Below, piece by piece: positions 57,857-64,000 of a stretch of 64,000 nucleotides of DNA. The notes below the pieces were generated by a model, which made no database searches, was not told the DNA's origin, and was given only the letters and a program-made list of their open reading frames with translations. The translations under genes and the position numbers were made by a program. The stretch is from the NCBI GenBank assembly GCA_963698085.1, contig OY969122.1:1736001-1800000 (forward strand), read 5' to 3'. The stretch comes from VRUE01 sp963698085 (GTDB lineage Bacteria; Actinomycetota; Thermoleophilia; Solirubrobacterales; 70-9). Position 1 is the first letter of the stretch. Each line of letters opens with the position of its first letter.

Positions 57857-58893
57857 GTACGATCGAGCAGCGTCCCGAAGCGGCCGCCACGCCGGCGCCC
57901 ACCGCCATCCCGCACGATTACTCGAAGCGGATGATGGTCTTCGGCGGCCGCAGCTCGATGGAGCTGGCGGCCAAGGTCGCCGGCAAGCTCGGACTCGATC
58001 TCGGCCAGGTGACGCTGAAGACCTTCGCCAACGGTGAGGTCTACTGTCGCTATGAGGAGTCGATCCGCGGCGCCGACGTCTTCCTCGTCCAGTCGACCTG
58101 CGCCAACGAGCAGACCGAGATGACGCCCAACGACGCCTTGGTCGAGCTGCTGACGATGATTGACGCAGCGCAGGGCGCCTCTGCCCACCGCATCATCGCC
58201 GTCCTGCCCTGGTACGGCTACGCCCGCCAGGACAAGAAGTCCTCGCCGCGTGAGCCAATCTCGGCGCGGATCATGGCCAAGTGCCTGGAGGGCGTCGGAG
58301 TCGACCGTGTCCTCACCATGGACCTTCACGCCGGCCAGGTTCAGGGCTTCTTCCACGTCCCGGTCGACCACATGACCGCGATGCCGATGCTGACCCAGTG
58401 GTTCGCCGATCAGGAACTGAACGAGGAGCTGGTGATCGTCTCCCCCGACGCCGGCCGGGTGAAGACCGCGCGCAACTTCGCCCGTCGCATCGGCACCCAC
58501 TGGGCGGTGATGGAGAAGGAGCGCCCGGCCCAGCAGGTCGCCGAGATCGGCTACGTGGTTGGCGACGTCAAGGGCAAGACCGCCGTCCTCGTCGACGACA
58601 TGATCGACACCGCCGGAACGCTCTGCGCCGCCGCGCAGACCGTGCTCGACGAGGGCGCCGCCCGCGTCATTGCCTGTGCCACCCACGGCGTCTTCTCGGG
58701 TCCCGCATACGAGCGGCTCGCCGCCTCGCAGATCGAGCGCATCGTCGTCACCGACACGATCCCGCTGCGCCCCGGCGCGCCCGACAACATCACCGTGCTC
58801 TCGACTGCCGGTACCTTCGCCGACTCGATCCGCCGTATCTTCACCGACGACTCGGTCTCCGAGATCTTCGCCGGCGAGAACCAGCTCTTCTAG
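57853..58893 (+). CDS. prs: ribose-phosphate pyrophosphokinase
   Basis: 346 residues from a GTG overlapping the glmU TGA. About 25 extra N-terminal residues precede the family start (MMVFGGRSSMELAAKVAGKL). ATP loop YARQDKKSSPREPISARI, catalytic VTMDLHAGQ-like LTMDLHAGQVQGFF, flexible loop and the PRPP motif VLVDDMIDTAGT. Produces PRPP for nucleotide, histidine and tryptophan synthesis. Pairing with glmU suggests a biosynthetic operon. Confidence 0.95.
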   Translation: MSTIEQRPEAAATPAPTAIPHDYSKRMMVFGGRSSMELAAKVAGKLGLDLGQVTLKTFANGEVYCRYEESIRGADVFLVQSTCANEQTEMTPNDALVELLTMIDAAQGASAHRIIAVLPWYGYARQDKKSSPREPISARIMAKCLEGVGVDRVLTMDLHAGQVQGFFHVPVDHMTAMPMLTQWFADQELNEELVIVSPDAGRVKTARNFARRIGTHWAVMEKERPAQQVAEIGYVVGDVKGKTAVLVDDMIDTAGTLCAAAQTVLDEGAARVIACATHGVFSGPAYERLAASQIERIVVTDTIPLRPGAPDNITVLSTAGTFADSIRRIFTDDSVSEIFAGENQLF

Positions 58894-58927
58894 CGCCCTG
58901 GCTGCCCAGGGACCAAACGGGCTGCGC

Positions 58928-59641
58928 TTGGTCGGCCACAAGGGCGCCGACCTGATCGCGCCCGGCAACACGCGGGAGAGCTTCGCCGCCGCGGTCGAAG
59001 CCGGCGTCGACACGATCGAGCTCGACGTGCTCTGGACCCGCGATGGACACCCGCGGCTGGCGACGTCGGAGCGCACCCCGCTGGTCGTCGCCCATGACTG
59101 GCATGACGCCGAACGGCGCCAGCCGCTGACCCTCGGGCAAACGCTCGATGCCTTTGCCGGGCCGCCGCTCGACCGGGTTGAAATCGACCTCGACATCAAG
59201 CTGCCCGGCCGCGAGGAGGAGATCGTCGAAGCGGTGCGCGAGCGCGGGCTGCTCGAGCGGGCGATGATCTCGACCATGGAGCTCTCGACCCTGGCCCGGG
59301 TCCACGAGCTCGAGCCCGGCCTGCGCCGCGGCTGGACCTATCCCAAAGTAACGAAAGACTGGGCCTCAAAGCGCTGGGCAAAGGCGCCGATGCTGACCGC
59401 CCTTGTCTGGCTGCGTCAACGCCTGCCGGGCCTCGCCGCGCGCGAACTCCCACGCCTCGGCGTCGAGGCGATGTGGGTCTACCACCCGCTCGTCAGTTCG
59501 CGCCTGGCCCGCATCACCAAGCTCGCCGACGTCGAGCTGATCGCCTGGACCGTCGACGATCTGCCGCGCATGAGCAAGCTCGTTGCCGCCGGCGTCGACG
59601 GCATCTGCTCCAACGACCCGCGCCTCTTCGCTTCCCTCTGA
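58928..59641 (+). CDS. glycerophosphodiester phosphodiesterase family protein
   Basis: 237 residues from a TTG at 58928 (a CTG near 58896 is the other option; there is no ATG or GTG). LVGHKGADLIAPGNTRESFA is the GDPD opening, with IELDVLWTRDG and VVAHDWHD (H, D) following and EIDLDIK in the barrel. The usual PENT reads PGNT here, removing a metal-contacting glutamate, so activity may be altered. GDPDs hydrolyse deacylated phospholipids to glycerol-3-phosphate. The TGA lies at the start of the second 50-bp palindrome. Confidence 0.78.
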   Translation: MVGHKGADLIAPGNTRESFAAAVEAGVDTIELDVLWTRDGHPRLATSERTPLVVAHDWHDAERRQPLTLGQTLDAFAGPPLDRVEIDLDIKLPGREEEIVEAVRERGLLERAMISTMELSTLARVHELEPGLRRGWTYPKVTKDWASKRWAKAPMLTALVWLRQRLPGLAARELPRLGVEAMWVYHPLVSSRLARITKLADVELIAWTVDDLPRMSKLVAAGVDGICSNDPRLFASL

Positions 59642-59689
59642 CGTGCCGGTGCGTAGAGGTCCATATGGACCTCTACGCACCGGCACGTC
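59640..59689. repeat. 50-bp perfect palindrome, copy 2
   Basis: Identical to 26981-27030 and fully self-complementary. Here both flanks are the same: on the plus strand it begins at the GA of the GDPD stop TGA, and on the minus strand at the GA of the TGA that closes the ABC ATPase remnant. That symmetry fits a stop-codon-linked insertion or a target sequence TGA. Confidence 0.85.
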
Positions 59690-59928
59690 ACCCCGGGAGG
59701 CCGGTTCCGGTCAGGACTTCGTCGATCGGGCCGACGTCATCCAGCGAGACGAGGCGCCGCCCCAATCGTTTGCAGCGGCTCCCGCATCTCGGTGGGGGCA
59801 CGTCCCTCGACCAGCGCCTCGCCGGCACTCGGTCGCACCAGACCCAGCAGCGCCCGCATCGTCGTCGTCTTGCCGGCGCCGTTGGGGCCGAGGAAGCCGG
59901 TTACCCGGCCGGCCGAGTTGGGGCAAGT
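59688..59928 (-). pseudogene. remnant of an ABC-transporter ATPase
   Basis: Minus-strand reading shows RVTGFLGPNGAGKTTTMRAL, an intact Walker A, then LGLVRPSAGEALVEGRAPTE and a TGA at 59737; the sequence resumes in another frame with LVSLDDVGPIDEVLTGTG, which resembles the C-terminal end of ABC-2-type ATPases (SLEDVFLELTG). The 5' start, signature motif and Walker B are missing. Thus an internal deletion of about 500 bases with a frameshift. It abuts the end of the membrane-protein gene upstream on the same strand. Confidence 0.7.
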
Positions 59929-60789
59929 TCAGACGGTGCCTGGCGTCGCCGTCGGCGGCGCGTTGCGGCCGCCTTTGGTCTTCACCGCTGACTCCAGCTC
60001 CTCTGGCGTGAAGCCGGCGACCGCCTCGCCGTCGAGCGCGTAGCGGTAGAGGGCGACGCCGAAAATCCCGCTCAGCGCGCTCGAGATCAGCACCGAGATC
60101 GCGAAGCCGATCACGCCGAGGATGACGAGCAGGGCACCGACGAAGCTGGCGGTCGCCCAGATCACGACGCCGGCCCCGACCAGCAGCATGCTCGGCAGGA
60201 TGCCGAAGAGGAAGACGGCGCCGCCGATTGCGATGTTGCCGGTCACCTGCTGACCCCAGCGCGATTTGAACAGGCTCCCCGAGCGCTTCAGCGTCTCGAA
60301 GGGGCCGGTGCCCTCGAAGGCGATCACCGGCGCGGCGAGGAAGGTGATCAGCGACCAGCCCACCGCGAGCAGGCGGCCGAAGACGCTGCCGAGGACGCCA
60401 GTCTGGTTCTCCAACGCGCTGAGGACCAGCCCCACCACCGTGGACACTGCCGCCCAGCCGCAAATCTGCGAGAAGCGGCTGCGCGCCACCGCGATCCCGT
60501 CGCCCACCGTCGCTTGGCGACCGTGGAAGATCAGGTCGGCGGTAGCAGCGAGGCCGACACTGAAGAAGGTGCCGATTACCGCCAGCAGATAGAAGCCGAT
60601 TACCGCTAGCGCGCCGCCGAAGATGGTCTGGCCGTCGTCGATCAGGAAGACGCCGGGGCCGACCACGATCACCGCACAGAGGATCGTCGCCGCTGCGCCG
60701 TAGAGCGGAAAGCGGACCAGCTCGCGGTTCTCCCGCAACAGCCCCCAGCTTTTCTTCGTCAACGCCCAGCCTCGCCGAATCCTGCTCAT
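59929..60789 (-). CDS. DUF6159-like polytopic membrane protein
   Basis: 286 residues. N-terminus RRGWALTKKSWGLLRENREL followed by five to six transmembrane helices (FPLYGAAATILCAVIVVGPG; GALAVIGFYLLAVIGTFFSV; GRLLAVGWSLITFLAAPVIA; GGAVFLFGILPSMLLVGAGV; LLVILGVIGFAISVLISSAL) and a soluble C-terminus with ALYRYALDGEAVAGFTPEEL. This is the pattern of DUF6159 (from memory). Function unknown; membrane-remodelling role is guessed by some annotators. Possibly once followed by the ABC ATPase now decayed. Confidence 0.75.
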   Translation of the reverse strand: MSRIRRGWALTKKSWGLLRENRELVRFPLYGAAATILCAVIVVGPGVFLIDDGQTIFGGALAVIGFYLLAVIGTFFSVGLAATADLIFHGRQATVGDGIAVARSRFSQICGWAAVSTVVGLVLSALENQTGVLGSVFGRLLAVGWSLITFLAAPVIAFEGTGPFETLKRSGSLFKSRWGQQVTGNIAIGGAVFLFGILPSMLLVGAGVVIWATASFVGALLVILGVIGFAISVLISSALSGIFGVALYRYALDGEAVAGFTPEELESAVKTKGGRNAPPTATPGTV

Positions 60790-60802
60790 CTCGTCTCTCC
60801 TA

Positions 60803-62221
60803 TCAGGCGGTGCTCGCCAGTCCCGGGGTTCGCTCTAGGCCTCTTCCCTCGAAGTACTCCCACTCCTGCTCGCCGAGCTCGGTTGCAGGCGGATCTGCGT
60901 AGACCCACTCGCGCATGATCCGGTGCCAGTTGCGCTTGGCACCGAGTTGGCCGAGCACGGCGACGACGCCGATTTCCATCCGCCGCCCCATCAGCTCGTC
61001 GGCGGGGATCGACTCGCGTCGCATCAGGTCGTAGTACTCCGAGCGCGGGTCGTTGGTCGACTCGATGATCTTCATCACCCGCCGCGGCGTGATTTCGATC
61101 TCGCGGTCCTCGATGTACCAGCCGCCAACCGCGCCCATGTGCTCCATCAAGCGCTCGGCGTCGAGCTTCGACGGCTTCTTGATGAAGCCGAGGTCGTGCA
61201 GGGCCTGGCGAAAGCCCTCCGGATCGTCGCGCGAGGCGGCGTCGAAGACGCGCTGCTCGAGCACGATCTGCTCGCGGTCGAGCTTCTTGGTCATTCCGAA
61301 GTCGAAGAAGGCGACGCGGCCGTCCGCCATCAGCAGGTAGTTGCCGGGGTGGGGGTCGGCGTTGAAGTGCTGCAGGTTGAACATCGAGCCGAGGTTGCCG
61401 CGGAAGACGATCTCGCCGAAGCGGCTGCGCTCCTCGTGCGGCAGTTCCTTGACCGCCTCAAAGTCGACCCCCTCGACGAACTCGGTGACGAGGACGCGGC
61501 GGCGGGAGAGGCGCGTGATCACTTCCGGCACGTAGACGAAGGGGTGGTCACGGTAGGCGCGCGCGAAGGAACGCTGGTTCTGCGCCTCGTACTCGTAGTC
61601 GAGCTCCTCCATCACCCGCTCGCGGATCTCGTGCGCGATCGCCTTCGCGTCGAGCCCGGGGGCGAGAGCGCGGGCGAGGCGAACGATCGTGCCGGCGTTG
61701 CGCAGGTCGGCGTCGAGCGCCTCGGCGATGCCCGGGTACTGGATCTTGACCGCGACCTGGCGACCGTCGATCAGCTCCGCCCGGTGCACCTGGCCGATCG
61801 AGGCGGCGGCGAAGGCCTCGTGCTCGAACTCGGCGAAGAGCTCGGAGACCGGTTCGCCGTCGTACTCCTCCAGCAGCACCTTCTCGACTTTCTCCCACGG
61901 CATCGGCGGCGCCGAGGTACGCAGCTTGCTCAGCTGCTCCTGGTAGATCTCGCGGTACTCGTCGGGGATGAACTCGGTGTCGATGAAGGAGGCGAACTGC
62001 CCCAGCTTCATCGCCGCGCCTTTCATCTGACCGAGCGCGCCGACCATCTTCATCGCGGTCTCGAGGTGGCGCTGCTCGAGCTTCTCCTTGCTGTCCTCCT
62101 CGGAGCGGGCGACGTTGGTCGCCTTGGTGCCGGCGTAGCGGGCACCCTGCACGCCGACGATCGAGCCGAGCTTCGCCGAGCGGCGAATTCGTCCCTTGGG
62201 GATCTTCGAGTCGTCGGCCAT
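60803..62221 (-). CDS. ABC1/UbiB-family atypical protein kinase
   Basis: 472 residues. KxGQ motif MKLGQFASFIDTEFIPDEYR, alanine-rich loop AFAAASIGQVHRAEL replacing the P-loop, VAVKIQYPG (ATP lysine) and HFNADPHPGNYLL with FFDFGM for the catalytic/metal aspartates. UbiB proteins support isoprenoid-lipid (quinone) synthesis or distribution by an ATPase activity. Actinobacteria use menaquinone, so the lipid is probably that or another prenyl lipid. Thirteen bases before the membrane-protein gene; divergent from rplY. Confidence 0.93.
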   Translation of the reverse strand: MADDSKIPKGRIRRSAKLGSIVGVQGARYAGTKATNVARSEEDSKEKLEQRHLETAMKMVGALGQMKGAAMKLGQFASFIDTEFIPDEYREIYQEQLSKLRTSAPPMPWEKVEKVLLEEYDGEPVSELFAEFEHEAFAAASIGQVHRAELIDGRQVAVKIQYPGIAEALDADLRNAGTIVRLARALAPGLDAKAIAHEIRERVMEELDYEYEAQNQRSFARAYRDHPFVYVPEVITRLSRRRVLVTEFVEGVDFEAVKELPHEERSRFGEIVFRGNLGSMFNLQHFNADPHPGNYLLMADGRVAFFDFGMTKKLDREQIVLEQRVFDAASRDDPEGFRQALHDLGFIKKPSKLDAERLMEHMGAVGGWYIEDREIEITPRRVMKIIESTNDPRSEYYDLMRRESIPADELMGRRMEIGVVAVLGQLGAKRNWHRIMREWVYADPPATELGEQEWEYFEGRGLERTPGLASTA

Positions 62222-62250
62222 CGCCTGAAGTTGTACTCTCTCCCGTCCCG

Positions 62251-62946
62251 ATGGCTCGCACCCGCGAAAAGCTGAAAGTCGCGCCGCGCACCGATTTCGG
62301 CTCGCGCAGCTCCCGCCGCCTGCGCAACGGTGGGCAGGTTCCGGGCGTCGTCTATGGGGGTGGATCGGAGGCCAGGGCGTTCCAGGCGGGCGAACGCGAG
62401 ATCCGCTCCGTGCTCGCCGGCGGCCAGGCTCTCTTCGATCTCGAGCTGGAGGGGTCGAAAGCGGTTCCGGTTGTGGTCAAGGAGCAGCAGCTGCACCCGG
62501 TGCGCGGCAACCTCCAGCACATCGATCTTCAGGAAGTGAGACTCGACGAGGAGATCCAGGCCGAGGTGGCGATTGAGCTCGAGGGCGCCGAGACCGCCCC
62601 CGGCGTCAAAGAGGGTGGTGTGCTCGAGCACGTCACCCGCGAGATCACCGTCGAAGCGCTGCCTACCGAGATCCCCGAGCGGCTGATTGCCGACGTCTCC
62701 GAGATGGAGATCAACGACACCGTGCAGCTGTCCTCAATTGCCGCTCCTGAGGGAGTCAAATTCGTCGCCGATGACCTCGACGAGGTCACCATCGCCACGC
62801 TTTCTCCGCCGCGGGTTGAGGAAGAGCCCGAGCCCGCCGTCGAGGAGGAGGCCGAGCTGGTCGGCGAGGAGGGCGAGGCCCCCGCTGCCGAGGAGGGCGG
62901 CGAGGAGGGCGAGGGCGGCGATTCCGGCGACTCCGGCGGGGAGTAG
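62251..62946 (+). CDS. rplY: 50S ribosomal protein bL25 (Ctc form)
   Basis: 231 residues. N-terminal 5S-rRNA-binding domain (RTDFGSRSSRRLRNGGQVPG, VVYGGG) and the C-terminal Ctc beta domain (HIDLQEVRLDEEIQAEVAIE, TVEALPTEIPERLIADVSEM). A very acidic tail of about 50 residues (EEEPEPAVEEEAELVGEEGE and onwards) follows, longer than in most relatives. Binds 5S rRNA and responds to stress in the Ctc form. Its GGGGAG-TAG end doubles as the ribosome-binding site for pth. Confidence 0.94.
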   Translation: MARTREKLKVAPRTDFGSRSSRRLRNGGQVPGVVYGGGSEARAFQAGEREIRSVLAGGQALFDLELEGSKAVPVVVKEQQLHPVRGNLQHIDLQEVRLDEEIQAEVAIELEGAETAPGVKEGGVLEHVTREITVEALPTEIPERLIADVSEMEINDTVQLSSIAAPEGVKFVADDLDEVTIATLSPPRVEEEPEPAVEEEAELVGEEGEAPAAEEGGEEGEGGDSGDSGGE

Positions 62947-62949
62947 CCA

Positions 62950-63567
62950 CTGTCCATCTTCCGCCGTCGCGGCGGTCGCGGCGAGGCCGACCCGGGCGAC
63001 GGCGACCGCATCCTGATCGTCGGCCTCGGCAACCCCGGCAACGAGCACGCCGGCAGCCGCCACAACCTCGGCTTTGAGATCGGGGCAGAGCTTTCGCGCC
63101 GCTGGGAATTGCCGCGGGCGAAGAAGAAGTTCGGCGGGCTGATCGCCGAAGGCCGCATCCGTCCGAGCGGCCCGCGGGTGGCGATCCTGCTGCCGCAGAC
63201 CTACATGAACGCCTCTGGCGACTCGGTGGGCCCGGCGCGCGGCTCGCTGAAGGCGCCGCTCGACCGGGTCATCGTCCTGCACGATGAGATCGACTTGCCG
63301 TTCGGCGAGGTGCAGAGCCGGCTCGGCGGCGGTCTGGCGGGCCACAACGGGCTGAAGAGCCTCAAACAGGGCTTGGGCAGCCCCGAGTTCTGGCGGGTGC
63401 GGGCCGGCGTCGGCCGCCCCGACTCGACCGACCCCGAGATCGTCTCCGCCTATGTGCTCGGTCGCTTCCGCGAGCCGCGAGCCGAGGTCGAGGCGCTGGT
63501 CATTCGCGCCGCCGGGGAGACCGAGCGCCTCGTCGAGCAGCTAGGTTCTCCGGCCGATGAACGCTGA
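62950..63567 (+). CDS. pth: peptidyl-tRNA hydrolase, probable CTG start
   Basis: 205 residues if initiated at the CTG at 62950. ILIVGLGNPGNEHAGSRHNL carries the catalytic histidine (H38); PQTYMNASGDSV, HDEIDLPFGEV and GLAGHNGLKSL complete the Pth signature. Between the in-frame stop at 62944 and the conserved start there is no ATG, GTG or TTG; the first TTG (63109) would remove the catalytic His. CTG is placed seven bases after GGGGAG. Recycles peptidyl-tRNAs from stalled ribosomes; the rplY-pth pair is widely conserved. Confidence 0.9.
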   Translation: MSIFRRRGGRGEADPGDGDRILIVGLGNPGNEHAGSRHNLGFEIGAELSRRWELPRAKKKFGGLIAEGRIRPSGPRVAILLPQTYMNASGDSVGPARGSLKAPLDRVIVLHDEIDLPFGEVQSRLGGGLAGHNGLKSLKQGLGSPEFWRVRAGVGRPDSTDPEIVSAYVLGRFREPRAEVEALVIRAAGETERLVEQLGSPADER

Positions 63568-64000
63568 GCGCACCAGCTACGCGGTCGACCCGCAGGGCGT
63601 TGCCCTGTTGCGCCTCGAGCGGCCCGAGGCCCGCAACGCGATCGACACGCAGATGCTGGTCGAGATGCTCGAGCACCTGGCGGTAGCGCGCGCTGACGAT
63701 GCGGTGCGCGTGCTCGTCCTCAGCTCCTCCGACCAGATGGGACTCTCCGCCGGCGCTGACGTCAAGGAGCAGCTCGACGAGGGGGGCAAGGTGCGCCGCA
63801 TGCAGCTCTTCGCCGACCTCTACGACGCGATCGCCGGTTTCCCCAAGCCGACGGTGGCGGCGTGTCATGGCGACGTTGTCGGCGGGGGCGCCGAGATCGC
63901 CGTCGCCTGCGACATGCGGGTCGGCGGCGCCAACCTGCGCATGCGCTTTCCCGGTGCGGCGCTCGGCGTCCCGGTCGGCCCGGCCCGGCTGGTGACCCTC
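63557..64000 (+). CDS. enoyl-CoA hydratase/isomerase family protein (partial, 3' end beyond window)
   Basis: 148 codons visible. ATG at 63557 overlaps the end of pth by 11 bases. Crotonase motifs: LERPEARNAIDTQMLVEMLE, oxyanion SAGADVKEQLDEGG, HGDVVGGGAEIAVACDMRVG and MRFPGAALGVPVGPARLV. The third such gene in the window. It appears to start the next operon segment; substrate unknown. Confidence 0.88.
   Translation, partial: MNAERTSYAVDPQGVALLRLERPEARNAIDTQMLVEMLEHLAVARADDAVRVLVLSSSDQMGLSAGADVKEQLDEGGKVRRMQLFADLYDAIAGFPKPTVAACHGDVVGGGAEIAVACDMRVGGANLRMRFPGAALGVPVGPARLVTL

Noticed and set aside
57811..59277. 488-codon minus-strand frame opposite prs and GDPD
   Set aside because: Shadow of strongly supported plus-strand genes.
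59366..59686. Minus-strand frame starting MPVRRGPYGPLRTG
   Set aside because: Its start is only the translation of the 50-bp palindrome; the rest is antisense to the GDPD gene. The same peptide appears at copy 1 for the same reason.

Overview
The window reads as a chromosomal segment of a high-GC actinobacterium, most likely class Thermoleophilia (Solirubrobacterales or a near relative). Supports: strong G/C bias at third codon positions, frequent GTG and TTG starts, a coproporphyrin-type haem enzyme (ChdC), the MEP isoprenoid pathway (IspE), many acyl-CoA dehydrogenases and hydratases, DUF1469/DUF3618 membrane genes, and a secreted protein (37930-39633) ending in a basic beta-rich C-terminal module that I associate with this class. 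The taxonomic placement is inference; no rRNA gene is present.

Layout. 1-9300: a truncated CHASE sensor, a DNA glycosylase, a biotinyl carrier, glycerol kinase and phospholipid genes, a lactonase-like hydrolase and short-chain dehydrogenases. 9301-12379: SixA phosphatase, acetyltransferase, NTF2-like protein, TetR and cupin. 12423-16902: a 4.46-kb integrative element with tyrosine integrase, excisionase, three small regulators and three cargo genes of unknown function, inserted in the 3' end of an acyl-CoA dehydrogenase gene. 16867-26219: a fatty/branched acyl-CoA catabolic block (two acyl-CoA dehydrogenases, enoyl-CoA hydratase, acyl-CoA carboxylase beta subunit, beta-keto acid cleavage enzyme, racemase-like CoA transferase) plus a response-regulator/thioredoxin-reductase fusion. 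26278-34331: MerR, epimerase, dehydrogenase, a 1023-residue cyclase/ATPase/TPR protein, a nitrilase-TetR pair and a small membrane-protein operon. 34338-37796: DegV and an iron-sulphur/redox group (ErpA, CGFS glutaredoxin, BolA, FprA). 37930-46768: exported proteins, ChdC, a glycosyltransferase/flippase fusion, PucR. 46725-54276: a DedA-PAP2 fusion, IspE, RsmA, TatD and MetH. 54354-56444: repeat-rich zone with a repeat-flanked nuclease-like gene, tRNA-Gln and paired stem-loops. 56465-64000: GlmU, Prs, GDPD, a decayed ABC ATPase, UbiB-like kinase, bL25, Pth and a partial enoyl-CoA hydratase.

The most unusual content is non-coding. There are four families of intergenic repeats: a ~134-bp two-copy element, an identical 50-bp perfect palindrome in two places 32.7 kb apart, a 46-bp hairpin direct repeat bracketing a DUF559-type gene, and an inverted pair of ~121-123-nt stem-loops. 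Most copies begin at, or within a few bases of, a stop codon. The other highlight is the integrative element: it appears to carry its own copy of the last codons of the host dehydrogenase, and the displaced original end survives next to the left att site with a one-base deletion.
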